From an uncultured Formosa sp. (lineage in GTDB: Bacteria > Bacteroidota > Bacteroidia > Flavobacteriales > Flavobacteriaceae), in NCBI GenBank assembly GCA_902516685.1, contig CABXZJ010000002.1:1-64000 (forward strand): a stretch of DNA of 64,000 nucleotides, given 5' to 3'. Of the stretch, positions 18,592-27,777 are shown piece by piece; the first letter of the stretch is position 1, and every line of letters begins with the position of its first letter. Position numbers and translations under genes: made by a program. The notes beneath the pieces were generated by a model. The model was not told the origin of the DNA. It did not search any database and saw only the letters and a program-made list of their open reading frames with translations.

Positions 18592-20628
18592 TTATAACGA
18601 TTTGAAGACCTCCAATCCACACTCTAAAAAGGCTTCATAATTATCAGCATTGGGAGTGTATCCTATTGGGGGGGTTAAAACAGTATTCGCATCTGGACTT
18701 AACAATACATAAAAGGGTTGAGAGTTCGATCGAAAAAACTCGGTTTGAAAATGGGCCCACTTGTGGCCATAATTTTTGAGATTTCTTGTACTTCCGTCAA
18801 ATCTTTCAACGGTTAGTTTTTGCTCCTTTGGTAATTCTTTTTTATCATCTACGTACAATGATATAAGTACATAGTCCTTTTCAAAATAAGTTTTAATAGA
18901 ACTCAGTGGCCAGACATGCTCTTCCATTTTTCGGCAATTAACACATGCATACCCTGTGAAATCTAATACAATAGGCTTATTAACACTTTTTGCATGTAAA
19001 ACTCCTTGCTTAAAATCTTTAAAGCATTCAAAATTATTTGGGCAATCGTTTGGATATAAAAAACTATATCCAACAGGCGGGGCTAATCCACTCAAAATTG
19101 TTAGAGGAGTAAAGGTGTTTGTTTCTTGATTGACTTTAAATCCCGACCCTAAATAAATCACAAATGCAAGAACTAAAAATCCCGAAGAGCATCTAAAAAA
19201 AGAAAGTTTTTGAATTTTGGAATCATGCGGAAACTTTATTTTCCCAAAAATATATAATGTTAAGAATAAAAATATTAAAACCCATATCCCAAGAAATGCT
19301 TCAATCTTCAATAAGCCCCAGTGCTGCACCAAATCAGCATTGGATAAAAATTTAAATGCCAAAGCTAGTTCTAAAAATCCTAGTATGACCTTTGTTGTAT
19401 TAAGCCATCCTCCAGACTTTGGAAGTGACTTTATCATATTTGGAAACATTGCAAAAAGAGCAAATGGTAAGCCTAGAGCTAATCCAAAACCAGCCATCCC
19501 AGCAGTGAGTTGCCAAGCACCACCATCAGCAGATAATGACCCAGCGAGTAGAGACCCAAGAATCGGGCCTGTACAAGAGAATGATACAATAGATAAAGTT
19601 AGAGCCATGAAAAAAACCCCAAAAATACCACCGAGTCCTTCACCCCTACTTGTGAAAGTTGTCCAGGTTGAAGGTAATGATAGTTCATAATAGCCAAAGA
19701 AAGAAAAAGCGAAAATTATAAAAATCAAAAAGAAGAAAATATTCAACCAAACATTAGTAGATATCTCGTTTAATATATCAGGATTTACAGAGTCTAATAA
19801 ATGGAATGGGGTGCTTAAAATCAAATAGACCAATACAATAAAAAACCCATATAAAATTGCCTTGTATAAACCTTTTCTTGATGAAGAATCATCACTTTTT
19901 TTTGTAAAAAAGCTAACAGTTAATGGGATCATTGGAAAAACACAGGGGGTCAACAAAGCAAGAAACCCTCCAAAAATTCCAAGAATAAAGATATTCCAAT
20001 AAGATTTTGTTGTTTTAATATTATTGTTCAGATTGGAATAAACCCCATCTATACAATCACTATTTGGGATGTCAAAACTGGGGTTTTGACCATAAAGTAA
20101 AATATTGGCATTGGCATCAATATTAACGGCTTGAATTTGAGATTCTCTGTTTAAACCGAGTCCTTTAATTGGATCATAATCTAATTTGAATAGATTCTCA
20201 GGCTCATATGTACACCTTGTATTATCACAAGTCATGAATTCAATATTGCCCTTAATAGTAAACCTTTGCGAAGTTTCAATTATTTTGACGCGTTGACTAA
20301 ACACTGCTTTATCATAAAGTTTTGAGACTACCATTTCAAATATAGAATCGTATTTTTTCTCTTTGTTTAAATCTTTTTCAGATAATAATCCAACTCGCTC
20401 GTAAGAGGATGAGTTATTAAAAGAAATAATAGTTGGCAGTGGTCCTTGATTTGGGTCAGAAAATTGCGAGTAAATTGCCCAGTTACTGTCAATGTTTGCT
20501 GTAAAAACAACATCGTATTCAAATTCGGATATGGCCTCAATTTGAATTTCCCATTTCACAGGATTTAAAATTTGTGCGAAGGAATTAGTAACAAGAAAAA
20601 TAAGTGCTAAAAAAGGTAACTTTTTCAT
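18592..20628 (-). CDS. dsbD: Thiol:disulfide interchange protein, DsbD type
   Basis: Carries reducing power from cytoplasmic thioredoxin across the inner membrane. The start at 20628 (MKKLPFLALIFLVTNSFAQ) gives a clean signal peptide; an earlier in-frame ATG would precede it. An N-terminal extracytoplasmic domain (residues ~20-200, with a Cys pair in MTCDNTRCTYE) is followed by the DsbD/CcdA-type membrane core (GGFLALLTPCVFPMIPLTVSFFTKK and later SFSCTGPILGSLLAG, each with one redox Cys). A C-terminal thioredoxin-like domain has CVNCRKMEEHVW. Length 678 aa is normal. Confidence 0.93.
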   Translation of the reverse strand: MKKLPFLALIFLVTNSFAQILNPVKWEIQIEAISEFEYDVVFTANIDSNWAIYSQFSDPNQGPLPTIISFNNSSSYERVGLLSEKDLNKEKKYDSIFEMVVSKLYDKAVFSQRVKIIETSQRFTIKGNIEFMTCDNTRCTYEPENLFKLDYDPIKGLGLNRESQIQAVNIDANANILLYGQNPSFDIPNSDCIDGVYSNLNNNIKTTKSYWNIFILGIFGGFLALLTPCVFPMIPLTVSFFTKKSDDSSSRKGLYKAILYGFFIVLVYLILSTPFHLLDSVNPDILNEISTNVWLNIFFFLIFIIFAFSFFGYYELSLPSTWTTFTSRGEGLGGIFGVFFMALTLSIVSFSCTGPILGSLLAGSLSADGGAWQLTAGMAGFGLALGLPFALFAMFPNMIKSLPKSGGWLNTTKVILGFLELALAFKFLSNADLVQHWGLLKIEAFLGIWVLIFLFLTLYIFGKIKFPHDSKIQKLSFFRCSSGFLVLAFVIYLGSGFKVNQETNTFTPLTILSGLAPPVGYSFLYPNDCPNNFECFKDFKQGVLHAKSVNKPIVLDFTGYACVNCRKMEEHVWPLSSIKTYFEKDYVLISLYVDDKKELPKEQKLTVERFDGSTRNLKNYGHKWAHFQTEFFRSNSQPFYVLLSPDANTVLTPPIGYTPNADNYEAFLECGLEVFKSL

Positions 20629-20701
20629 AAGTTTGGGAAATAATAGCAAATTACTGAAAAAAAATAGAGGATTAAAACAAGTAATAAAATATTATAATTT
20701 G

Positions 20702-21142
20702 CTAGCTAATGGCATTTAAAATTTCCTGACGTGAAACGCGATAGGAGGATGTTGCTTCTGCAATAATTTTATCATTAGGCTCAGTCTGTAAATCGTCAAG
20801 TATTTTCGAACCAATTGGACCAAAACATTTGTTTAAATTTCTATCACTCCATTTCATTAACTCACAAATAATTGGATAAAGATCAAGACCTGCATCGGTT
20901 AAATAGTAAATTTTGGTCTTTTGATCATTTGGTAGTTTTGTTACAGATAATAATTCATGCTTAATTAATAACTCTAAACGATTTGCTAAAATATTAGTGG
21001 CAATTTTTTCTTTAGATTTCATAAATTCAGTAAAGGTTTTTTTTCCCATGATAATAATATCTCTAATTATGATTAAAGACCATTTATCGCCTATGATATC
21101 TAGGGCTCTTGTAAGAGGGCAGTTTGATCTATTTGTTTTCAA
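20702..21142 (-). CDS. HxlR-family transcriptional regulator
   Basis: A 146-aa winged helix-turn-helix protein. The opening CPLTRALDIIGDKWSLIIIRDI is the standard HxlR N-terminus with its conserved, often redox-sensitive Cys, followed by the recognition region (IATNILANRLELLIKHELLSV) and the wing (KIYYLTDAGLDLYPII). The start codon appears to be TTG; no in-frame ATG lies upstream before the non-coding region. It is next to dsbD on the same strand, but a regulatory link is not shown. Confidence 0.9.
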   Translation of the reverse strand: MKTNRSNCPLTRALDIIGDKWSLIIIRDIIIMGKKTFTEFMKSKEKIATNILANRLELLIKHELLSVTKLPNDQKTKIYYLTDAGLDLYPIICELMKWSDRNLNKCFGPIGSKILDDLQTEPNDKIIAEATSSYRVSRQEILNAIS

Positions 21143-21316
21143 GATTGATAGTTTTATGTATATTGCCTTGTATGCAAAACTAATATTTTTTGTTAAAGAA
21201 TTAATATAAATAACGCTTTATTAATTTTTATTTCACAAATTAAAGTATTGCTTTTTAGAGAATTAGGTGTAATAATTGATGGTGAATTAAATTAATTATT
21301 CTTTAATTGAAATTGT

Positions 21317-21390
21317 CGGGATGACAGGATTTGAACCTGCGACCACACGACCCCCAGCCGTGTACGCTAACCGGACTGCGCCACATCCCG
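21317..21390 (-). tRNA. tRNA-Pro (anticodon GGG)
   Basis: On the minus strand the sequence folds as a full cloverleaf: acceptor CGGGATG paired with CATCCCG, D-arm, anticodon stem CACGG/TCGTG with loop CTGGGGG (U33, anticodon GGG), and T-arm CAGG-TTCAAAT-CCTG. It is 74 nt with no encoded CCA. Confidence 0.93.
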
Positions 21391-21471
21391 TTTTAAAAGA
21401 GTAAATCTATTAGTTTTGTTTGAATTAAAAAAAACGGATTAAAAAATATTTAATCCAATAATCGTTTAAAA

Positions 21472-22518
21472 TCAATTTCTGATTCCTTTAAAATATTTTT
21501 TTCTAAACCAAAAAGATACACGAACTAACACAATTAAGGCAGGCACTTCAACTAATGGGCCTATAACTCCAGCAAATGCTTGTCCAGAATTTAATCCAAA
21601 AACTCCAATAGCTACTGCAATAGCTAATTCAAAATTATTCCCAGCAGCTGTAAATGCGACAGAAGTTGTTTTGTCGTAACCAGCGCCTGCAAATTTGGTT
21701 ATAAAAAAGCCAATTACAAACATCAGTAAAAAATATATAAGTAAAGGGACTGATATTATTAAAACATCCATAGGAATTTCAATAATTAGCTCACCTTTTA
21801 ATGAAAACATTACTATTATAGTAAATAACAATGCAATAAGTGTTAAGGGAGATATTTTAGGGATGAATTGGTTTGAATACCATACTTCTCCTTTAATATT
21901 GACTAAAACCAAACGACTTAAAATTCCAAACAAAAATGGAATACCCAAATAAATAAAAACACTCTCAGCAATAACACCAATGGAAATATCAACAATAGCG
22001 CCTTCAAAACCAAAGTAAGAAGGTAGAATGGTGATAAAAATCCACGCATAAAAGCTATAAGCAAAGACTTGAAATATACTATTTAGAGCGACCAGAGCAG
22101 CTCCATATTCCTTACTCCCCTCAGCAAGATCATTCCAAACTAAAACCATAGCAATACAACGTGCTAAACCGATTAAAATCAGACCAACCATATATTCAGG
22201 GTAGTCCCTTAAAAAGGTTAATGCTAAAACAAACATTAGAATGGGACCAATAACCCAGTTCAATAAAAGTGAAATGGATAAAATTTTAGTGTTTTCAAAG
22301 ACCTTAGGTAATAAAGCATAATTTACTTTTGCAAGGGGTGGATACATCATTACAATTAGGCCAATGGCAATTGGAATATTAGTAGTCCCGCTACTCATAC
22401 CATTAATTAGCTCTGGGACAATAGGAAAAAAATAACCTATGCTTATTCCAATAGCCATAGATATGAAAATCCATAATGTAAGATTTTTGTCAAGATAACT
22501 TAATTGTTTTTTTGCCAT
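21472..22518 (-). CDS. arsB: ACR3-family arsenite efflux transporter
   Basis: A ten-helix inner membrane exporter of arsenite, 348 aa. The ACR3 signatures are visible: [21 protein letters not shown] at the N-terminus, [21 protein letters not shown] with the key Cys, and [24 protein letters not shown] near the C-terminus. It lies 2 bases downstream of an arsenate reductase-like gene in the same orientation, forming a minimal arsenic resistance pair. No ArsR-type regulator is seen next to it. Confidence 0.94.
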   Translation of the reverse strand: MAKKQLSYLDKNLTLWIFISMAIGISIGYFFPIVPELINGMSSGTTNIPIAIGLIVMMYPPLAKVNYALLPKVFENTKILSISLLLNWVIGPILMFVLALTFLRDYPEYMVGLILIGLARCIAMVLVWNDLAEGSKEYGAALVALNSIFQVFAYSFYAWIFITILPSYFGFEGAIVDISIGVIAESVFIYLGIPFLFGILSRLVLVNIKGEVWYSNQFIPKISPLTLIALLFTIIVMFSLKGELIIEIPMDVLIISVPLLIYFLLMFVIGFFITKFAGAGYDKTTSVAFTAAGNNFELAIAVAIGVFGLNSGQAFAGVIGPLVEVPALIVLVRVSFWFRKKYFKGIRN

Positions 22519-22520
22519 AA

Positions 22521-23135
22521 TTATTGATTAATTTTTGAAAATACATATTTAAGTTCAGTGGCTATCTGCAGACTTCGCTGTAAGTATTTATCATCTTGTT
22601 GTGGTGCCCCGTCAAATAGTTTAGGGTCTTCGAAAGGAATAGAAATACGAACATCGGCGCCTTTTATAAATGGACAGCCCTTATCAGCGCTAGTACATGT
22701 TAAAATAGCTGCAAACTTAGAACTTGGATTGAAATTATCATTATACAATTTAGAGAATCCTAAAATAGGAGGTTTAACATCTGAAAACTTAATAGAATAA
22801 ACTGAGTTGTCAGTTAGACTTGTTGACTCTATTTTAAACCCAGAGTTTATAAGGGCGTTATTTACGGCTGGAAATAACGACGTGATTTCAGTTCCGCCAG
22901 AGTAGCAAAAAACATTTTTAATATTATAATAAGAAGATAAAGTTTGAGCCCAAACTTGACAAAGATGGCTTCTTCTAGAATTGTGAGTACAAATAAAGTT
23001 TAGCCTAATATCTTGATTTGAGGTTGTCTTAGATTGTATGTAGTTAATTAACGCTTGTAACAATTCCAGTCGATCAGGATTAATTGAGCTTTTGTTAATT
23101 AATTCAATTTGAGATTTTATTGAACTGAACAACAT
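22521..23135 (-). CDS. Arsenate reductase / low-molecular-weight tyrosine phosphatase-like protein
   Basis: A 204-aa protein with the P-loop [15 protein letters not shown] (C-x5-R-S type) at about residue 49, the active-site loop of the thioredoxin-coupled ArsC and LMW-PTP superfamily. Further Cys in [16 protein letters not shown] may act as the redox relay. It is longer than B. subtilis ArsC (~139 aa). It sits directly upstream of the ACR3 arsenite exporter, which supports conversion of arsenate to arsenite before export. First gene of the pair. Confidence 0.85.
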   Translation of the reverse strand: MLFSSIKSQIELINKSSINPDRLELLQALINYIQSKTTSNQDIRLNFICTHNSRRSHLCQVWAQTLSSYYNIKNVFCYSGGTEITSLFPAVNNALINSGFKIESTSLTDNSVYSIKFSDVKPPILGFSKLYNDNFNPSSKFAAILTCTSADKGCPFIKGADVRISIPFEDPKLFDGAPQQDDKYLQRSLQIATELKYVFSKINQ

Positions 23136-23219
23136 ATTTTACAATATGAGATTGATAATAATGATTAAATATCAAGTAACAAAAATAAGAATCTAATTAT
23201 AAAATTGTATGTTTAGTAA

Positions 23220-23435
23220 ATGAAAAAAATAACACATTTTATTATAATTGTATTATCATTAAGTTGTGCTTTAACTTTAGTAATCTTGAATTCTAAAACT
23301 CTTATAATATCAAAACTCTTGATTGATAGTAAAAACCTAATAGTTGTATTTGTATACACGCTGCTTTTTATGAGTGTTTTGTATACTGGGGTTTGGATTT
23401 ACTTACAGTCAAAACGAAATCCTAAAGACTTCTAG
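23220..23435 (+). CDS. Small two-helix membrane protein, function unknown
   Basis: A 71-aa protein with two hydrophobic segments (residues ~5-23 and ~40-61) and a basic end (QSKRNPKDF). No known domain. It is isolated between the divergent ars pair and a serine hydrolase gene. The ATG at 23220 is the only plausible start. Confidence 0.55.
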   Translation: MKKITHFIIIVLSLSCALTLVILNSKTLIISKLLIDSKNLIVVFVYTLLFMSVLYTGVWIYLQSKRNPKDF

Positions 23436-23460
23436 AATTAAAAAATTAATTTTTTTTTTT

Positions 23461-23468
23461 TACTTTTG
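23461..23468 (+). promoter_or_regulatory. -7 promoter element of the serine hydrolase gene
   Basis: TACTTTTG fits TAnnTTTG and lies 20 bases before the ATG, directly after a run of T. Confidence 0.5.
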
Positions 23469-23488
23469 ATTCAAAAGAAATATATATC

Positions 23489-24739
23489 ATGAAAATAAAT
23501 TCACTACTTTTTGTAATACTATCAATAATCAGTTTCGGATGTAATAATTCCGAATCAAAAAAAGTTAATAGCCCTATTGAATCGTTTCAAAATAGCCTTG
23601 TCGCTAATGGAATTACAGGTTCAAATGTTTTTAAAGTTTACAAAGACGGGGAAATATTGTATGATAACATTATTAACTCTAATGCTCTTGGTGACAAGGA
23701 TATCGACGATGAAACAATATTTGCCATTCACTCAATGACCAAAACAGTTACAACTGTAGCAACAATGATTTTACATGAAAAAGGTTCTTTTGAATTTGAT
23801 GACCCACTACATAATTACCTTCCTGAGTTTAAAGATATAAATTGTAAGGGGCCAGACGGAATATACCCCTGTGATAATGAATTAAAAATAATTCATTTAT
23901 TAACTCACAGGTCTGGATATGTTTATTACTTAGAGAATGGAGAAAATTGGTTGACTGCTACGCATAAAAATCTATATCCTGCATATATTAATACATCAAG
24001 ATTTACAAACCTTGATGAATTTTCAAAATCAGTAGCTCAACAACCCCTTGAATTTGAGCCTGGCACCATGTACTCATATGGCCTAAATCAAGCTTTGTTA
24101 GGAAGACTTATAGAAGTTGTATCAGGCCAAAGTTTCTACGATTTTCTTAAAGAAAATATTTTTGATAAACTTGGCATGGATGAAACTAAATTTCATCTTT
24201 CTGAAAATGATCGATTAAGGCTTCAACCTCTGAGGGTGAATATTAAACCCAATTCTGGATTTAATCAAACAGAATATAATTTAGATGGTTATACTGCTGC
24301 ACTTGATGGATATTCATATATGGAGAACAATAAAGCTCATTTTGGAGGGGAGGGACTTGTTTCTACAATGAGAGATTTCTCAAAATTTTGCGAAATGCTA
24401 GTCAATGACGGTGTATTTGAAAATGAAAGAATTTTATCAAGTAAAAGTATTGACATTATGACCTCTAAATATACAAACGGATATCCTGACCCAAATGAAC
24501 CTGGTGTCTTTCCTGCTTTGGCAGGCTATTACGTGGGATTTACGTTTAGTGTACTTGAAAATCAAGAAGTTGATGGAACAGGCGCTGGGGTAGGATCTTA
24601 TGGATGGAGCGGTTACCATAATACTCATTTTTGGATTGACCCAGAAAATAAAATTTATGGATTATTTATGTCTAGAGCCATAGAATTTGATTTCTCAATC
24701 CCTGCAGGATTAAAAAAGGCAACATACTCTCAATTCTAA
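23489..24739 (+). CDS. Serine hydrolase of the beta-lactamase/PBP fold, lipoprotein
   Basis: A 416-aa secreted lipoprotein (MKINSLLFVILSIISFGC, lipobox Cys18). The catalytic SxxK is SMTK at residues 82-85, and a Tyr-containing YSYGLN motif is at about residue 195, where class C-like enzymes have Y-x-N. The GTGAGVGSYGWSGYHNTHFWIDP segment near residue 370 corresponds to the third motif region. Members include esterases, D-aminopeptidases and beta-lactamase-like proteins; the substrate is not deducible. It has its own promoter-like element and no operon partner. Confidence 0.88.
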   Translation: MKINSLLFVILSIISFGCNNSESKKVNSPIESFQNSLVANGITGSNVFKVYKDGEILYDNIINSNALGDKDIDDETIFAIHSMTKTVTTVATMILHEKGSFEFDDPLHNYLPEFKDINCKGPDGIYPCDNELKIIHLLTHRSGYVYYLENGENWLTATHKNLYPAYINTSRFTNLDEFSKSVAQQPLEFEPGTMYSYGLNQALLGRLIEVVSGQSFYDFLKENIFDKLGMDETKFHLSENDRLRLQPLRVNIKPNSGFNQTEYNLDGYTAALDGYSYMENNKAHFGGEGLVSTMRDFSKFCEMLVNDGVFENERILSSKSIDIMTSKYTNGYPDPNEPGVFPALAGYYVGFTFSVLENQEVDGTGAGVGSYGWSGYHNTHFWIDPENKIYGLFMSRAIEFDFSIPAGLKKATYSQF

Positions 24740-24893
24740 ATTAATCGTTATCAAAAGTAGAACTGTAGTTTTATTTGAACCAATATGGTTTCTTTTCTAT
24801 ACATTCATACCTGTTAGTTATTATATATATATAAATAAACATAATGGTAATAGATTTGAAAATGATATTATATTTTTTATTGTATTTACATTA

Positions 24894-25370
24894 ATGGCAT
24901 ACTTCCTTTGCCAAAGTAAATATTCAGCGGATAATAAGGGAATTATAAAATATTTAAACTTAATTCCACTAAAAATATCTACAAAATACTGGCATGAAAT
25001 TAAACATATGGTTCACGTAATTGCTCAGAATGTTAAAAATAAGACGGGTATTTCAAATTATATTTGTTTTATTGATCTTGATGACAAGATTTGCTTTAGA
25101 ATTCCAGACAAAACAAAAAAATCTACTTTTGATAAAGCGCTGAGAAAAATAGTTACAAAAAATATAACTCCTCCCCCTAAATATCTTTCCTTTATAAAGG
25201 CTGTTAAATTTAAAGAAGATACATTTGAGAAAACTTTATTAATAAAAGGATACCCCAGAATTGGAGGTAGGGTAACAATTGCAGGTAGTAATTTACTTAT
25301 TAAAACTTTTACTATTTTTGATGTATATGAAAAATATCAACGAATCTTCAATAAACAAAAAAATAAATAA
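24894..25370 (+). CDS. Hypothetical protein, N-terminal boundary unclear
   Basis: A basic 158-aa protein with no recognised domain. The same frame stays open upstream to about 24711 and encodes two likely membrane helices (PIWFLFYTFIPVSYYIYI and NDIIFFIVFTLMAYFL), which look like the true N-terminus. No ATG, GTG or TTG exists in that stretch. Either translation begins at the internal ATG (24894), within the second helix, or an unusual start is used, or the gene lost its start and is decaying. The last ~50 bases overlap another small frame. Confidence 0.5.
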   Translation: MAYFLCQSKYSADNKGIIKYLNLIPLKISTKYWHEIKHMVHVIAQNVKNKTGISNYICFIDLDDKICFRIPDKTKKSTFDKALRKIVTKNITPPPKYLSFIKAVKFKEDTFEKTLLIKGYPRIGGRVTIAGSNLLIKTFTIFDVYEKYQRIFNKQKNK

Positions 25371-25479
25371 ACTTAATAAAAAGATCCATAGATCTGAGGA
25401 GCAGGGAAATGAGAATAAAACCTGGTGGAGGAAAATGAAACTCAAAAAGCTTAGAAATAAATTAAGGAATTTAAAATAA
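25327..25479 (+). CDS. Possible small basic protein
   Basis: A 50-aa frame starting inside the end of the previous gene. It is very rich in Lys, Arg and Asn (KKINKLNKKIHRSEEQ, MKLKKLRNKLRNLK) with a helical pattern. There is no recognisable family, and overlap with the gene before it could indicate translational coupling or chance. Low certainty. Confidence 0.3.
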   Translation: MKNINESSINKKINKLNKKIHRSEEQGNENKTWWRKMKLKKLRNKLRNLK

Positions 25480-25536
25480 TATTTAATAGTAAAGTTGAAA
25501 TTCCCTAAAATTCCCTTTTAAGACATTTCTTTTATG

Positions 25537-25544
25537 TACTTTTG
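25537..25544 (+). promoter_or_regulatory. -7 promoter element of the small basic protein gene
   Basis: TACTTTTG (TAnnTTTG) 17 bases before the ATG at 25562. Confidence 0.5.
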
Positions 25545-25561
25545 ATTTAAACTATTATGTT

Positions 25562-25690
25562 ATGAGCAGTAAATTTTTTGGGAATAAAACTTTAAAACAA
25601 TCCAATAAATCAAAAGGAAGTAAGCCAAAATTTAACAACCTTAACAAACGAAACACTACAGCTGTAAGAAAAGCAGGTCGTGGAAAATAA
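25562..25690 (+). CDS. Small, strongly basic 42-aa protein
   Basis: A short gene with a good -7 element just upstream. The product begins MSSKFFGNKT and ends AVRKAGRGK. It has 10 Lys and 3 Arg and no Asp or Glu in 42 residues, and low hydrophobicity, so RNA or ribosome association is a reasonable inference. I do not recognise a named family. The opposite-strand frame over the same bases is a shadow. Its stop codon is followed 9 bases later, in the same frame, by a lipoprotein signal sequence without a start codon (see the next entry). Confidence 0.6.
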   Translation: MSSKFFGNKTLKQSNKSKGSKPKFNNLNKRNTTAVRKAGRGK

Positions 25691-25699
25691 TCACCCCTC

Positions 25700-26179
25700 A
25701 AAATCATCAAGAAATTACTCTTATTTTCCATTTTATTAATCTTCAATTGTAGCAGTGATGATAGCTCTGGTAGTGATGATAATGATTTAATGGGGGAAAC
25801 CTTCTTGGAAAGGTATGATGATGTTATTTGGCAAATTTTGGATTATAGTGGAGAAGCTGGTGAAACTTATTTGAGATTCAACAATAATTTATCAAGTTTC
25901 ATCAATTTTAATTTTTCTGTTAGTTTTAACGGTCAAGATTTTTCAGAATGTTTGTATCTTAATTATATTTTTGATTCTGAAGGATCAGAGATTACAATCC
26001 TTATTAATTCTGGTGATATTTTTGCTATGGGTGAAACCTATGTTTAATCTACAATCTTTACAACCTTCACTGCTACTAACGGAAGTAATATTTTGGAAAT
26101 GGAAGTTCTAGATCGAAATGAGGCTACTGAAACTATATCCCTTCCAAGAGCTAGTTTAACAGAGATTTCCTGTCCTTGA
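25700..26179 (+). pseudogene. Broken lipoprotein gene of the FLEKYDGxxW type
   Basis: In one frame the sequence reads as a lipoprotein signal (KKLLLFSILLIFNCSSDDSS), a short acidic linker, then FLERYDDVIWQI and a beta-rich domain. It resembles the intact lipoprotein at 28152 (signal, acidic linker, FLEKYDGVMW). Two lesions are seen: no ATG/GTG/TTG where the start should be (ATC codons at 25703 and 25706), and an in-frame TAA at 26045-26047, after which the frame continues sensibly for ~43 codons to TGA (STIFTTFTATNGSN...SLTEISCP). A CAA-to-TAA change would explain the stop. Internal ATGs could still allow a truncated cytoplasmic product, but function is unlikely. Confidence 0.75.
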
Positions 26180-26234
26180 CAATAGAAATCAACATATATT
26201 TACCGAAAAATTAAAAGCTTGATTAAAATTTTTT

Positions 26235-26242
26235 TACTTTTG
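26235..26242 (+). promoter_or_regulatory. -7 promoter element of the esterase gene
   Basis: TACTTTTG (TAnnTTTG) 36 bases before the ATG at 26279, preceded by a T-run. Confidence 0.5.
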
Positions 26243-26278
26243 ATAAGCAACTTAAGCAACCTTTGATAACTTGTTCAA

Positions 26279-27436
26279 ATGAAAAAAAATCTATTTTTAA
26301 TCTCCTTGTTGATTATTACTGATGTTGGTGTACTTCTTTCTCAAAATTTTGAAAGTTTTAATATTACATTCGATGGTCTTGAAAGAGAATATACAATTTA
26401 TGTGCCTTCATCTTATGACGGACTTACCCCTGTTCCTTTAATTTTTAGCTTTCACGGAGGGGGTGGCACTGCAAGCGGTCACATTGCTATTAATAATTTT
26501 AGTGAATTGGCGGAAAGTGAAAACTTCATAGCTGTATATCCTCAAGCAGCCATTGACCCTCAAGATGGAAGTAATGCTTGGATACACAAGGCACCTACTT
26601 CACACGACGATATTTTTTTTATTGAAGCTATTATTGACACTTTAAACAATGAATTTTTAATCAATAATGATAGAATCTATGCTTGTGGTTATTCCGAGGG
26701 AGGAATATTCTCTTATGAGCTTGCTTGTAGATTGAATAGTAGGATCGCAGCAATTTCATCAGTTTCTGGTAGCATGTTAGTTGATTCATTTCGCGATAGT
26801 TATTATAACTTAGGGCCATGTTCTCCAATACACCCTACCGCCGTGTTGTTAATCGCTGGAACTGCCGACTTTAATCCGCACTCTATGTACAATGGGTTGC
26901 AGCCTTATTATATGTCAGTTGAAGAAATTACAAATTATTGGGCAAACTATAATAACTGTGAAGTTGAGCCTATTTTGACAAATCTTCCTAATTTAGATCC
27001 CTCAGATGGCTCAACTGTTGAGAGATACTCATGGTCAACAATAGAGGGTTGTACATATGTTGAAGAGTTAAAAGTTATTGGGGGCGAACATGATTGGCCT
27101 GGAACATTTGGAAATATGGATATTAATGCAACAGAGGAAATTTGGAGTTTTGTTTCAAATTTTAGTTTAAATGGAAATATCACATGTGCTAACCTATCAG
27201 ACAACAATAGAGGTCTAAATAATTTTATTTTTTATCCAAACCCAGCTAGGGACCAAGTAATAATAAAATCAAATTTCACAATAAGCAAGAGTTTTTCAAT
27301 TTTTTCTATTAATGGCCAAGAAGTGATTACTGGAAAACTGAATACTAATATTACAAAAATAGATTTAGGACACCTACCAAAAAGCATCTATATTTTGAAA
27401 ATAAAAAACAACTTTTTTAAGCTATTATTAAAATAA
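26279..27436 (+). CDS. Secreted esterase (PHB depolymerase/feruloyl esterase-like) with T9SS sorting domain
   Basis: A 385-aa alpha/beta hydrolase with a signal peptide (MKKNLFLISLLIITDVGVLLSQ). The oxyanion motif is FHGGGGTA, the nucleophile elbow is CGYSEGG, and the catalytic His is in GGEHDWPG, the pattern of the LpqC/PHB depolymerase group. The last ~75 residues form a type A T9SS C-terminal sorting domain (FIFYPNPARDQVIIKS ... LPKSIYILKIKN), so the enzyme is exported to the surface or medium. A close paralogue lies at 31504. The natural ester substrate is unknown. Confidence 0.9.
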   Translation: MKKNLFLISLLIITDVGVLLSQNFESFNITFDGLEREYTIYVPSSYDGLTPVPLIFSFHGGGGTASGHIAINNFSELAESENFIAVYPQAAIDPQDGSNAWIHKAPTSHDDIFFIEAIIDTLNNEFLINNDRIYACGYSEGGIFSYELACRLNSRIAAISSVSGSMLVDSFRDSYYNLGPCSPIHPTAVLLIAGTADFNPHSMYNGLQPYYMSVEEITNYWANYNNCEVEPILTNLPNLDPSDGSTVERYSWSTIEGCTYVEELKVIGGEHDWPGTFGNMDINATEEIWSFVSNFSLNGNITCANLSDNNRGLNNFIFYPNPARDQVIIKSNFTISKSFSIFSINGQEVITGKLNTNITKIDLGHLPKSIYILKIKNNFFKLLLK

Positions 27437-27458
27437 CTCCAAATTGAGATCTGTTTAA

Positions 27459-27777
27459 TTGAAAAAAATTAAAGTTTTACATATTATTGTTATTACTCTT
27501 CAATTAGCAGGACTGATTTATGGGATATTAAATAAAGTAAACGATACAACAATTATGTGTGCTATTTTTATATCAATGCCATTGTTCGATATATACAATA
27601 AATCAAAATTTTGAATAAAAAATTTATAATGTATTGAGCTTTACAATTGGAGGACTTGTAGTTTTAGGCGGAAGATAAATCGGCTTAAGTCTGGTTGAGC
27701 GAATTGTTGCATTTATTGTTATTTGTGAGCTATTTGAGATTATTTATAGAAAAATTAAAAAAGAAAAAAATGAATAA
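27459..27777 (+). pseudogene. Probable broken small membrane protein gene
   Basis: A TTG-started frame (27459-27614) encodes KKIKVLHIIVITLQLAGLIYG and a second hydrophobic helix, then stops. In a second frame, two more hydrophobic segments follow (VLSFTIGGLVVLGGR, a stop, then IGLSLVERIVAFIVICELFE) and end in a basic tail (IIYRKIKKEKNE) at 27777. Together these read like one four-helix protein split by a frameshift and a stop. Alternatively the first part is a genuine 51-aa peptide. The end overlaps the start of the next gene by 8 bases. Confidence 0.4.

Noticed and set aside
25555..25746. A minus-strand 63-aa gene
   Set aside because: It lies antisense to the small basic gene and lipoprotein signal, both of which have better coding evidence.
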